Assembly: GCA_958496175.1 (NCBI GenBank)
Contig: OY292274.1
Location: 12,731,689 to 12,795,688, forward strand
Source: Sisyra terminalis
Lineage: Eukaryota > Arthropoda > Insecta > Neuroptera > Sisyridae
Length of the DNA stretch: 64,000 bases
Direction of reading: 5' to 3'
Shown here: piece by piece, positions 22,301 to 34,351 of the stretch
How positions within the stretch are numbered: the stretch's first letter is position 1
Layout of the letters: each line of letters starts with the position of its first letter
The notes under the pieces: generated by a model
Databases searched by the model: none
Told to the model about the DNA's origin: nothing
The model's input: the letters and a program-made list of their open reading frames with translations, nothing else
Translations under genes and position numbers: made by a program

Positions 22301-24550
22301 TTAATGTTTACAAGCCACTTTGACAATGTTTAATTACATATAAGATTACTAGTAAATTAATATTTACTTTTATTATAGTGTAAGTGATCTATCTTCACCG
22401 AATAAATTGGTACAGTTACAAAGTTTATATTTTGAGACATTTTAAGAACCAACAATTTGATTACTTATAAATTAAACCTTTTGTTAATATTTCGTTTTCG
22501 ATTATTAAGATTTTAAATTTCATTCTGTGATAAAGCTAATATTATACTATGATACTCGGTTCATTGTTTCATTTTAATTCACATTGCATCGAAATATTAT
22601 AAATGTAGATTTATATTATTACCAACACAATATCATTGCTTATAGCTGTCATTTTATAAACCTATTTAATATTTTTGAAATTAATATTCAGTTTTTTTTT
22701 TAAATTTCATTTCCCGATTCATTTTTGAATCACAATTTCTATTGTATTGTGATTCATTGTTTGCAAATCAAAGGCAGATAAATTGGAATCCTTTAATTTA
22801 TAATGTTAATTGATCAGAGAATAATTTACACCCCAAATTCATTTGAAGTGGAAAGATAAAATCGTTGAAGCTATAAAATATGTGTGAATTGGCGAAATTG
22901 CTCATACAGCAATATAAAATTCTATCTTTTTATATTTTAAACATTGAGATAATACAAACAACCAAATTCATTGTTAAATTTGCAAAAATATTATCAAATC
23001 GCTGCTTAAAAAATATTACAAAAATAGCAATTTTATAATAATAATAATAATAATAATATCAGGAAAAACCAACATAAAATTTCGTATTTGTTAAAAAATT
23101 TTTTTTCTGCTAAGCATCTTTTATCAACGTAGCTGAATAAATTGATTGATGAGCGGTAAAAATGTACATTTATAAGCAAAAAAAAAATAGAATAGAAACC
23201 TACGTTATTGTTTTAAAAAAATATAAAATAAAAAAATAAAACGGAGAGAAGTTAAAAAAGCTAGCGTCTGTTGTGAAATATAAAAAGAAAACAATTCATA
23301 TATTTGAAAAGCTCAGAACCATTTATTAAAATCTTTTGTCAAATAATTCACGTACACGTTGTCTTATTTCTTTTTATAAACATACACTGGCACAATAATA
23401 ATAAAAACATGAAATTTATTCTGCAATATGCTAATAATTTCTTTACTTTAGAAGATAGAAATTTACATGTAAAAGGACTCATTTTAATTTAATTCTTAAT
23501 TCTGGAAATTCAATTTCTTACTGTTTGTGTTTGTTTACGTTTTCTTTGTCGATTTATTAGCATAAGAAAAACACCATTAACATTTCATTTTCGTTATGTC
23601 AGTCATTTACAAATATTAATTTTCTTAGTTTTTTCTCTTTAATTTAATACCACGAAATTTAATTCTATAAAAGTATCACAGTCTATTACGGCGATAAGCT
23701 GCAAAATTTTAAGTCAGACGCCGACACGTCGATTTCTCTGTCTTTTATAGTGTCACTCTATGACATCAAGCAATTTCGAGTGGGATTTGCTACATTTTCG
23801 GAGGTTGAAGTGGCGTTAACTAATTGAGTAGTGACCCTAGATGTAAGACGTCTGTTTCACGTTGATAGTTACGTTGCGAGATTGAGTCATTTATCACCAT
23901 GGAGGGTGGAAAATACAGAAATCGCTCGGAAAAATATTGCGCACTACCAATTTTCAACACATCCCCTTAATTCAATACGATGTATCAAATAATCAAGGTA
24001 GGCATTCAAGCGTTAGAGGCCTCATTATTTATCAGCTCAGCTAATAATAAGTACAACAATTTGTTCTAGTTTTTTCTTCGATCAACTTATATGCTTTCGA
24101 AGACAAAATATGATACTTAATAGCTTTATCAACAAAAATCAGCTTTCTAAATGCTCTACTAAGATCTCCAATTCATTGATTGTAGATTTCTTATGAGCTT
24201 TTTTTTAATTTTTGTCTCTTAAATGCGATATGCAATTTGGTAGAGAAAATGTAATATCAGCTTCGAAAACTTTATTATTTAAAAAATAAAATTTAAATAA
24301 GGGTCTTCACACTTTATATTCCATACAACTTATTCTATAAACTAAATGTTTGCTATACCTCTTTAAGATTGCGAACATTGAGACATTGAAAATTATTAAC
24401 TCATGAACTTTTATTGTTAGCCCGAAGCCCAAAAAAATGTCACGAAACCTGGAGTCTCCAGATCAAAATGCCTTTGCTGTCAACCCTATTCCTTTCAAAA
24501 AATTATAAGTTTTGGGCAACATGAATACAAATAAATACTTATCTGGAAAT
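19363..24550. other. Unassigned intronic sequence
   Basis: About 5.2 kb with no recognised element apart from a short (TAA)n. The stretch 23690-23980 is visibly less AT-rich, with blocks such as GACGCCGACACGTCG and ACCATGGAGGGTGG, and could be regulatory, but there is no direct evidence. Open frames of 60-96 codons here match nothing and have no splice-site context. Confidence 0.3.
23034..23058. repeat. (TAA)n microsatellite
   Basis: About eight consecutive ATA/TAA triplets. Confidence 0.9.
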
Positions 24551-24553
24551 TCA

Positions 24554-24620
24554 GGTAATAGTACAATGTAATAACACAATGTAATAGTACATACAATGTA
24601 ATAGTACATTGTAATAACAA
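24554..24620 (+). repeat. Short imperfect tandem repeat next to a TIR element
   Basis: Units related to AGTACAATGTAATA are repeated about five times with variable spacing, ending at the left target site of the 24629-26224 element. Confidence 0.7.
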
Positions 24621-24628
24621 TATTATTA

Positions 24629-26224
24629 GGTCAAAGTATAGAATAGACAAGTACTAGAAATGGGTTGGTAGGAATGCATGGGGGAAATTTTGTTCAAGTT
24701 GGTATGGTTTTGCGTCTTATATACTCGTTTGCGATATATCGTTATTTTCATCACGTGTTGACATCTACCGCCATATTTAAAATATCCAAAAATGAACATT
24801 CAAAGTAGAAATAAAAATTAACTGGAAATATTGAAAGAAATGAATGAAATTTATGATCTTGTACCCAAAAATAAAATAAAAGGCCAAACTAAAATACTGC
24901 AATTGATACAATTACTTCGTATTTTTTTATTTTTCCGAGAAACCTCAAAATTTCTGCGGACATTTCCATAGAAGTTCTCGTCTGATAATTTTTTTTTCTT
25001 ATTATTGATGAGCTTTTATGGCGAAGCGAAAATGACCAGTGAAAAATTGTTAAGTCATTTATGTAATGCTAGCAATTGGAGAAAATTTTAATGAAACCTT
25101 TTTCATCTTTAGATTTCATAGTTTTTTTAAGTTTAAATACGTGTTAATTAATATTTTAAGTTATAGTTGATGTACTAAATAATAAAATTTAATAAATCTT
25201 AGTACAATTATTCAAATGGTTGCTTACATACTTTCGACGGTAAAAGAAAGTATACCAGTACTCTTTTTTTTACAAAATTAACCAAAATAGGTTAAAATTT
25301 ACGTATTAATGAATTGAATATTGACCATATGTACAAAGTCTAAATGTGTAAAGCATAATTGGGAAGAAAGAAGTTATAAAATTTATAAAAGCATATTTTA
25401 TAAAAGCATTTGTACAAGTAGCTTTCGTACATACCACTAACTCAACTTCTTATTTTCTATTCTGTTTTTAATTCAATTCGCGAATAAATCAGCCGTGATA
25501 AATAGGTAACGACAAAAGATCAATTATTAACCAAAACTGAATTATTAACAAATTTGCGAATGGAAAAAGTTCGCGAATTTTTGAAAAAAACGAAGTAGAG
25601 AGTGAGATGTTACCAGAAAGTGCCTTATAAAAAAAGTACTTGCACCAAATCATGAAAAATTTATTAAACCAACATTATGTATTTATAATATATGTTCTTA
25701 AACACAAATATTATTTACTATATAACGTATTTAACTAAAACCATCTTCTTCATTTCTTATTATATATGTTTTTAAATTCACTGGGTTCCACCTCTACTAC
25801 CACATCTTTGGGACAATTCTTCAGTTGAGTATATTGCTTTGTACATTGACGGGAAATATGTTTGATCTAAAGAGAATTACTACAAGGAAATTTCTACAAA
25901 AATTATAAAGTTATTAGCAATAATAAGAAAACCACAAAGTAATTATTTCAGTATTCCGTATACCAGTATTGTTTAATAGTTTATTTTGGCTTTTTATTTC
26001 ATTTTTAGGCATAAAATCATGAAATTATATCCATTTCTTTTCATATTTCGAGTAAATGTTTATTTCTTTCAATTTCAAATATAATATAGATGTCAAAACG
26101 TGGTGAAATAACGATATTTTGCAAACGAGTAAATAAGACGCAAAACCATACTAACTTGAACAAAATTTCCCCTATACATTCCTACCAACCCATTTCTAGT
26201 ACTTGTCTATTCTATACTTTAACC
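24629..26224. mobile_element. Non-autonomous DNA transposon with ~145-bp TIRs
   Basis: Left end GGTCAAAGTATAGAATAGAC and right end (complement) GGTTAAAGTATAGAATAGAC. The inverted similarity runs through ACTAGAAATGGGTTGGTAGG, TTGTTCAAGTTGGTATGG, TTTTGCGTCTTAT and CGTTATTT to about 24775 on the left and 26083 on the right. The flanking octamers TATTATTA (24621-24628) and TTTTATTA (26225-26232) differ by one base and look like an 8-bp target duplication. No coding capacity was seen in the interior. The superfamily is unassigned; an 8-bp duplication is compatible with hAT or P. Confidence 0.78.
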
Positions 26225-26232
26225 TTTTATTA

Positions 26233-29200
26233 ATAGTGCTGGATGCATAAAACTTGTGGGTTTTAAATTAACATAGGTAGACGAAAACAAGTTCAAATAT
26301 TATATTAATCACTGATTCAGCACCATGCAGTAAGCATTTGTACACTATTTTCACTGATTACGAGTTCTTTAGATTAACAAATGAAATATCTGCCTTTATT
26401 TAAAGCTTAAACATTTCATCTTCTAAGTATTCACTATCATCTTTCATATTATTTACTAAAAGATGAGCTATTCACATCAGTTTTAAATAAAACCGGCTTT
26501 CCTCACTAGATTTGAATGCAACACACAAAATAATAAAAACCATATAATTCTGAATAAATTTTCGTCTATTTACCCAAAATAGGATTACTCACTGATTAGT
26601 ATAAAATGGATAAAACACTACAGCAAACATGAAGCCGCATTAGAAGCAAATATAAGTTCCACTTATGCTGGGACTGAATTGAACTGATTGAACTTACCAA
26701 TATAAAACAGCGCCTGTATTGGATGAGGTGAAAAGCTTTTGGAATGTCAATATGGGTACCTGAAACAAGTGAAATGCAAGCGCTTATTTACGTTAACTCA
26801 CTTGTCAGTCGTTGATTTTAGTTCAAAAAAGAAAATAAATTTATCTTCCTCAGATGATACTTAGTATACTTCACTATTTTTTTTATTTAACAGTTTTTTT
26901 ACAGATTATTGAACTTATCGATTACAATAATATAATATTATCAGATATAACTTAGTGTTTCACAAAAAGGTACATTTATGCACATAAATTTTAGACGATT
27001 AGTCCGGTACATAACAACAATATTCTAATCTTTTGGTTTAAGCGTACATTTTTGGGCTAAAGTTCCTTTTAGCACAGTTAAATCTGGCAACATTGCATTT
27101 TCTACTCTGTTTTAATTTTAATTCATGATTAAATCAGTCCATGATGAAAATTTAGCCACAAAAGAGAAAAGAATGCCATATTAAAAATGAAACATTAAAA
27201 AAATCACGAATAAAATAACAAAGAAAGTAGAAAATGCAACGTTGAAAGGGATTTGAGCCAATTTTTTCAACATTTGCCTAATAATAACCCTTAATTTTTT
27301 AAAGTTAAAATCAATAGTAATTTTTCACTAAAAATTTATCATCAAAAATAAAACTCCAAAATTTGATCAAGTGAAAAAAATGAGCTTGCAAGTATGAGTT
27401 GCCTATTTTTTGTCGACAATTTGAAGCTATTCCTTGTCTTATCTTTCTTATTTACTAAACGAACTATTCTTAAATGTATGTGTTTTGGTTTTTGAATACA
27501 GCTCTAACAATTTTGATGAAAATTTGAAATTGAATAGAATTATGTTTTTAAAGTTTATTTGTCAAGTTATTTTCTATGGAAAAATGCAAATTTCCACGAA
27601 AAACGGAAAAAAAAATAAAAAAACATTGAGCCATCTGTCGATGTGTTTACATAATGAATATAATCTGTGCTGGTTTGAATATAGACTAATATATAACAAT
27701 TGGTTTCAAATTTTATTTAAATATGCATATGTCAAATATTTTTAAAACAAAAACTAATGTATTATCAGCTTTTAGATTTGCATTTTTTAAAAGTATTATC
27801 TCCATAATCAATTTTAAAAACTAAGTAAATAGTTAATAATAATTATTGATCTTTATAAAACGTGTTAAATATTTTTCGTTTCTATATACTTCCACATAGC
27901 CGAAACATATCCGAATGAAATTTTATAAAATTTTATGAAATTTCAAACCGAGTTGAACTCGGTCGTCCAAGTACTGCAAAAGAAGTATTACCGCAAATGT
28001 TGGCTAATGTTAAGGATGTACTCTAAGTTTTAAATCAGAAAATAATATTAGTTTGGAATTATTTCTTTTATGTATAATTTCACTATAAACATTGACCCAA
28101 ATGTTTATAAAAAAAATTATTTAGAAAAAAATCCAATAAAAATGGTTTCACAAAAACTAATCACAACTTTTTTTTGCCAAATTCAAATTTTTTCTTCAGT
28201 AAATTATTTAAACTAGCTTCTTAAAAAACAACTAATATGATCGCTCTTATGCTATTTCCTCTTTGATAAAATTATGCGTTTTCACGGTAAAGAAATAAAT
28301 AATTAACAATTGTTTTATTAGTGGCGATTTTTCTGTTTTTTAACCAAGTACAAAATTTATCTTAAACTCATATCATATCACCTTTTTCCTCCAAATACAA
28401 ATAGGTTTTTCCATCTGATGTGAAGTAAGTGCTATTAATCAAAAACTATATTTTTCTAATATTTCTTTAGAGCTGTGAAAGCTTGAAATTTCTTCAATGT
28501 CTATGACAAATTTATAACAAAATCATTAATTTTCGAAGCGATAAATCGTGGTTGGATAAATTTTAACAAGATTTTCTTGTGAGTGACATTTGGAAAAATG
28601 TTTTTTTTTTTAATTCTCGCAATTATATCTACCTTAATTTTGTTTTCACCATTAATGTGAAAATGTTCAATTCGATTGATATTTTTGAATTTCAATTTGG
28701 TACTTATCCAATTATGGTGAAATGTGAACTTAGTATTTGATAAAGGTTGATGTAGACATTTTTAATTTAAACCGACATCAAATTAACCACTCACTCCATT
28801 TGATATGGGCACAAAAAGTGACATGTCATTTGCAATTATTACAATTATTATTATGGTCATTCACAAATTATTTGACAGTTGTACAGAATTTAACTATAAA
28901 TTAGCAATTTGTTACTAAAACGCACAACTATGTTTGTTTTACTTATTTATATTAAATACATTTTTAGAAGTTTTTCAATTTTTTAATAAAACACGTGCCG
29001 AATTTAGAACCTTTTTGATTAAAAATTTCAAAAAAAAAAATCATTTTTGAAACAAAGGTGTTTTGAAAAAAAAATGAATTCAATATATTTTTCTAAACAG
29101 CCTTAAAAAAGCAAAACGTATTCACTAAAATAAAATTATATACGATCTTGTTAATGAGAATGCGTGCTAACTACAAACGAGAAAATGAGGTGAAAAATAT

Positions 29201-30397
29201 CTTATTTAAAACACAATTGTGATAATTACAACCTTTACTGCAATTTTCCTCTGTAATTTTGTTTTTACACGCATTTTCCGCAAACAACTTTGTGTTATTA
29301 GTTTGCAATGTCAATATTCTAAATTAGTTTCTTTACCCAAAGTACAAGCCTACCATGCTAATCGTTCGTCAAATGCAATGAATATTGTATCTCCAATTTT
29401 TAAAAAGCAATTCAAATAAATATGATTTCATAAGCATTAGTTTGAATAAAAACAATATTGATATTGTGACACACTGAAAAAAATCATTAAAACCGGGGAA
29501 GATTCATTTGACTCTTGGTGAATACTTACATTGTATACTAAATATTTACTTCCATGGTTCAATAATGTCAATACGCAATCTCAATACTCAGAGATATTTG
29601 ATTTAAAATTTTCGATAAATTATATTTAGAAAATTTTCCTCATTAATATTTATCACTCAAAGGTTTTATGTAAATTATTCCATTTTAGGTAGGTTTGTTT
29701 TTCTTTCATTAATAAACATTGGAAAGAGTTCAAGGAAAAATACGAAATAATTATTACGAAAATAATAAAAATTTATTACACTCTTAAATTCTAATAAGTC
29801 CTTTCATAAATTTGTACCAAAGGCTCTTTAAGAATAGGGAAGACATATAAAAACTTCCAAAGCTGTTTCGTGACAAATAAACATGAGTAATATCGTGCCG
29901 CTATAATATTTTGATTCATAACACAAAAGAGGTTTTTCGACATTTTTTAGCTTTATAAACCTTATTTTTAAATTATTAATTAAAAAAAGGCTTAAATCTT
30001 GACATTGATAAAACATAGTTGCAAGTAAGAGTATTGGGAAAGTATACTAGTTAAGATTTTCAAGAAAATTGAAGCTGAGATTATGTAGCTTTCGTAAGAT
30101 GTTAACCAATAAATTAGCTAGAATTCAAAGTTTCAATAAATTGTGATGGGTGCCAAGATCAGGCGAGAAAACGAAATAAATCTTGGGAATATGTCCTTAG
30201 AAAATGTCAAAATGAATTGCAATTTTTCACTGACGACGATTTCATACTTGTTGATTACAAAAAGTGTGCAAACAGTTGATAATTGCAAAAGTTTTAATTA
30301 GGTGTCACTTGGTAGTTGTCGCTAGATATCTGTGCACCCGTAAGGCTAATATATTTTTATGGTATATGCGTATTATAAATCGTAGGAGTAAAGTGTT
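26233..30397. other. Unassigned intronic sequence upstream of the exon
   Basis: About 4.2 kb of AT-rich sequence. No element boundaries or repeats were recognised. Short frames (27434-27745, 28501-28695, 29219-29419, 29828-30016) lack any family resemblance. Confidence 0.3.
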
Positions 30398-30431
30398 TTT
30401 TTTTTTATTATAATTTATTTATTGGTTTCAG
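30398..30431 (+). other. 3' splice site (acceptor) of the Sidestep-like exon
   Basis: A long T tract from about 30398, then an AT-rich stretch, then TTGGTTTCAG ending at 30431. The Ig reading frame becomes continuous directly after this AG, which fixes the exon start. Confidence 0.85.
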
Positions 30432-30640
30432 CTTTGATGTACGAGGAAAACCGTTGGCCCAAGCTCGACATTGGTCAGCACCGGAAGTGTTTGGTTCACG
30501 AGCCTACTTCCGGACCGTCTCCGATCCCGCGCAGTTGGTTATTGATGACATTAAACGTCACGATGAAGGTGTTTATAGATGTCGCGTTGATTTCCGAAAT
30601 ACACAGACTCGCAGTTTCCGCTACAATCTAACGGTTATTG
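30432..30640 (+). CDS. Internal exon of a Sidestep-family immunoglobulin cell-surface protein
   Basis: Sidestep proteins are arthropod transmembrane Ig-superfamily receptors that act in motor-axon guidance and pair with Beaten-path proteins. The exon opens with the last base of a split codon, runs 69 codons and ends on the first base of the next codon (209 bp). It starts [20 protein letters not shown], continues with an RAYFRT strand and [12 protein letters not shown], then the Ig hallmark [11 protein letters not shown] holding the F-strand cysteine, and finishes with the G strand [10 protein letters not shown]. The partner B-strand cysteine must lie in an upstream exon that I could not find. 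A polypyrimidine tract and CAG precede it, and GTAAGT follows. Codon use is clearly less AT-rich than the surroundings and there is no stop in frame. Which Sidestep paralogue it is cannot be decided from one exon. An overlapping frame starting ten bases upstream is a shadow. Confidence 0.93.
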
Positions 30641-30646
30641 GTAAGT
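30641..30646 (+). other. 5' splice site (donor) of the Sidestep-like exon
   Basis: GTAAGT, a consensus donor, follows ATTG at the end of the conserved LTVI strand. Reading through adds an unrelated tail and reaches a stop about 40 bases later. Confidence 0.88.
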
Positions 30647-31050
30647 GTTTGAACTTTTCCGACAAAACATCGAGTGTACTGTAGTTTCCGTCACGCGATA
30701 TTTACTATTCCTAACCTTCATATTCTTTAGAATACAATACTCGGTTAGAGAATAAAAGTAAAAAAATGTTTTTCATTTTAAAAAAAGGGTCGATTATGTA
30801 ATGATTTTTCATTTAACATACTTCCATTATTCATAATATATAAGTAAAATAAATGGAAGGATTTATATTTAGTTTAAATTGAATTAGTTTAAATGTGGTC
30901 TGACGATTTCTTTAGTAATCAGTTTAGAAAGAAACTTTTGCTTTAAGACTAGTTAGAAACACTGAAAAACAACTACACAAAAAAATTATGAAAAATTTTT
31001 GAATTATTGTTGCTTACCAGTCTTACAATTATTAGTAAAATATAAATTTA
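30647..31050. other. Unassigned intronic sequence downstream of the exon
   Basis: AT-rich, nothing recognised. Confidence 0.3.
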
Positions 31051-31480
31051 CTAGCTAAGCCCAGCAGACGTTGTCCTGCCATCCTATGGTTGTAAATAAA
31101 TAGATTGAAAATAAATAAAAAATCTTGTGAATAATAAGACTCACCTCCCTTATCAACCCGCAGCATTCCTGGTTGTACCTATTATAACTTACCTTAAAGA
31201 TATACATTTATCAATTACGTTTTGAGATTTTCTTTACCTCTAAAAATCACTTCACGATCATAACAATGAATTGGCAGTTAGCGGCTATTGTATTGACCGT
31301 TGAAAAAGCCGTTTTTTTGCGGTCACAGGTATAATACTGACGTAAGAAAAAGATAGAAACAATTTTTGAAGTAGATTGTATATCGTGACAAAATTTGAGC
31401 TAAATCGATGCAGAACTTTTTAAGATCTGAAATCTACACAAATCAACGTAACAATTTTATATATTTAGATGAAAGATAGA
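31051..31480 (-). mobile_element. Helitron-like 3' fragment of a second family, minus strand
   Basis: On the minus strand it ends GGACAACGTCTGCTGGGCTT followed by AGCTAG, the CTAG-type terminus typical of another insect Helitron group. Upstream on that strand it has AAATTTTGTCACGATATAC and AGATCTTAAAAAGTTCTGC, positioned like the 5' part of these elements. The outer boundary near 31480 is approximate. Confidence 0.5.
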
Positions 31481-31501
31481 TTATACATTGTTATTTTAAG
31501 T

Positions 31502-31761
31502 CATAGGTGGCCAACCCACGTACCGCAAAAAGCACACCTTGGCCAATTTGTCGACCCGCGAGATGCATCAGACTTTTGTGAAATGTATACATTTGATGAT
31601 AAATTCGGCCAAAGTGGGGAAAACGAATAAATTAAAAATGTTTACTGTTCACCTATCTAAATTTAGTATGGAAAATTTGAGATATAACTTTAATGGTGGC
31701 CCGCAGCGTTATGATGCATTTCCGAAGTGGCGCACGATATCATTTGGGATGGCCATTCCTG
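31502..31761. mobile_element. hAT-like MITE, 260 bp
   Basis: Left end CATAGGTGGCCAACCCACG and right end (complement) CAGGAATGGCCATCCC. This is the GGTGGCCAACC style of terminus common in hAT elements, with internal GGTGGCCCGCAGCG. The 8-bp flanks are only partly alike, so the duplication is eroded. An 84-codon frame crossing it is not a gene. Confidence 0.62.
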
Positions 31762-32302
31762 ATTTAAAATATGCTGATTTTTTGATATCTTAAAAAAAGA
31801 ACATAGATATTTAATTAAAGGGTCCAATTTATCTATACTTATATATAAAATGCTTACGGCTGTCTGTATATTTCGATTTTGAACCCAATTTAAGGGTAAA
31901 TATTTGTTTCAAGAGGCTCTTATTCCAAATTAAACATTTTTAAAATTTTTATCTGTCTGTCTATCTGTTTGTCTGTCTGTGTGTCCCGATTTAACTAAAG
32001 AACGGAACAACCGAATTTAATGAAATTTGGTATTATGATACAACACAATTTCCCACATACTATAGGCTACTTATCATTCCAAAATTCCAAAAAATAATAA
32101 GGGAAGGTATTTTCTAGGGATGAAAATAGATTTTTTTTTTAGACAGGTGAGTTATATATCATTGGAAAGGTAATAACAAGCTTTAAAATTATCCTTAAAA
32201 ATATTTTTAGTTGAACTGATAAAAAGCATAGTAAATTCAATATAAAGATCAAAAAATTGCCTCTTTAAAATATAAACGTTTATATTTTTAAAACACATAG
32301 CT

Positions 32303-32385
32303 GATGTTAATAGCGTAATGGCTTACATAATTGACATTCTGATTCTCCTAATTATAAAGACGTGGGTTCGAATCTTACAGTAAAC
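32303..32385 (+). other. tRNA-like Pol III block with T20 tract in Helitron H4
   Basis: A-box TAGCGTAATGGC at 32311-32322, B-box GGTTCGAATC at 32365-32374, and a five-pair T-arm (GTGGG with CTTAC, two G-U pairs). A 20-base T run at 32386-32405 would terminate Pol III. It is the most canonical of the five copies. The acceptor stem is imperfect. Confidence 0.6.
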
Positions 32386-34059
32386 TTTTTTTTTTTTTTT
32401 TTTTTACAAAATTGTTGTAAATAGACATTAAGAGTTGCCCAATAAGGAAATATTAACGAAAAAAAGTTATAGTAGTAGTAATAATAATAGTAATTAAACT
32501 TAAAGTAAAAAAGTTTTTAAAACCATGCATACATAAAATTCTGTATGTGTATGTTTTTATATACCCCCTTTGACTGATGAAATTTTAATATTCGATGTAT
32601 TCCTTATAAGAAATAGACATCTAATAAGCATTTTTTTTTAAATTACTACCCTAAAAGAATAAAAGGGGGTGACTAAGTTTGTATGAGAAAATGTAGAGTT
32701 AATCAACAATCGAAATTTTGAATTTAATAATAATAAATGAAATTATTAAGTGTAATTAATAAATAAATAATTCATTAAAAAAAAGTTTTTATTTTTGTTA
32801 TATAATTTTAATAGCATCATTTTAAATAACGTCATTTCACTTAATTAGTATGAAAGTTTATGTAGTCGGTATTTATACCAAATACCAAAGAGGAGGTTTT
32901 TAATTTTTGTTTATTTTCCAACAATCAAACTTTTTAAAATCTAATTTTTTTGAACCAATGATTGTGACCTGGAGCAAATATATATTCTGCTGAAAAACAT
33001 TAAGGCAGCAATTTTTATCTTATATTTCATTATCAATTTAAAATAAAAAATCTTCTAAACTAACTTTTCTTCGATATTTAGAAAAATTTGAAAATCAATT
33101 ACTGTTATTGAAAATATAAAAAATATTCTTATTTTCTTTCACGTTTTCTACCCGTTTCCAACAATTTTTTATGTGCAACGTCTAAATGTGCGAAATCTAA
33201 TTGCTTTTTAGTAATGATAATCAAAATGAAGAGGGTCATAATTTTTTTCGTTTTGCATTGTATTTTCCAAATAAAAGCATATTTGTGTCGATGAAATTTG
33301 GAAAGGGTTTTCCTTATAGGATGCCATTATATAATAAGAAAGGGTTTTCGATAATCCCCCCCCCCCAAAGAGTGAAAAAGAGTGGCTAAGTTTGTACGGC
33401 ATAACATCTAATAAACAATCGAAGTTTCAAATTTCATTATTCAAGTATATTCGTTATATACAAAACGTTTTATCGCTTAAAATAAAACAGTGTTGGTTTA
33501 TTATTAGAAACAAAAACTGGGATCTGCTCAAAAATTTAAACTCTGATAGATATATCTGAAAATGGTTAACTTAAGTTTATAAGTGAGCATTAAGTTTTTT
33601 GGCTTTCACATATTGTAAACCTGAAAATCCAAAATATGTATTCACAAATAAATACATTAGTGGGCGAATATCGAGTAGCGAGAAATTCGGCGAACTTAAA
33701 TAAAATGGTTTAATTATATAGTTGAAATTCAGATATTTTAATAATAAGTGTGTAGATACACAATGGTTATACTTGATTACGGAGAAATTGGGTTTCGTGC
33801 AATAGAACAAATTTTGATTTTGCGGTAGTTTTGTACATTGGGGTAGTGAAATAATTTTGAGAAAAAGGTTCATTCGGGAGTCGAGACAATGAAATGGGAT
33901 TTCTACTAATATTCTAAATCTAGACCCTTTACTTCTGTTATTTTGACGTAAGTGTTCTGATAACTTTTTAGTTTAAAGTCATTATTAAGACCGACTTTAT
34001 TGAACTTTACGATATTTTTTTATGTATAGACTCTGATTGGTTTATGGATTATTTGATCA

Positions 34060-34079
34060 ACGGTAGGTATACCTACTGT
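34060..34079. repeat. 20-bp palindrome inside Helitron H4
   Basis: ACGGTAGGTATACCTACTGT, one mismatch from a perfect palindrome; same element position as 1061-1080. Confidence 0.8.
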
Positions 34080-34351
34080 AGGTATACGCAATCGAAAATA
34101 CTCTTTTCAGATATTTATAAATATTTTTTTGGAAATTAATTTATCATTACATACAAATATTTTATTCCAAGCAACAGTTTATTAAATGTATCTTTTTAAA
34201 TTGAAAAAATATTGTTTTTAAATATAATTATGTTTTTCATAAAAGAAATAAGAAAAATATAAATTTTCACATACTACCACAAAAAGCAAATCTAAAAAGG
34301 AAATATTATCTACAACTACGTTACGCAGACGAAGTCGAGAGGATCAGCTAA

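Larger units (their letters stand above)
1..30431 (+). other. Large upstream intron of the Sidestep-like gene (partial)
   Basis: Inferred from the phased acceptor at 30431 and the lack of any other recognisable exon before it. At least 30 kb, AT-rich and full of mobile elements. Exons shorter than about 60 codons with weak conservation could have been missed. Confidence 0.6.
31832..34351 (+). mobile_element. Full-length non-autonomous Helitron (copy H4), 2.5 kb
   Basis: Best-preserved copy: 5' TCTATACTTATATATAAAAT and 3' ACGTTACGCAGACGAAGTCG, then AGAGGATCAGCTAA, with host A before and T after. Near the 5' end is a TCTG-rich run and GTGTCCCGATTTAACTAAAG. A tRNA-like block lies at 32303-32385. 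A 13-C tract occurs near 33355. The subterminal palindrome is at 34060. No protein is encoded, and overlapping frames on both strands are shadows. It is the template used here to recognise interruptions in the other copies. Confidence 0.82.

Noticed and set aside
27930..28025. Peptide ELGRPSTAKEVLPQML in one frame, reminiscent of a transposase DNA-binding segment
   Set aside because: Only about 25 codons, with no flanking homologous sequence, inverted repeats or second motif.
30422..30631. 69-codon open frame overlapping the Sidestep-like exon in another frame
   Set aside because: It shows no Ig features and crosses the splice acceptor; the neighbouring frame carries the conserved DEGVYRCRV motif.
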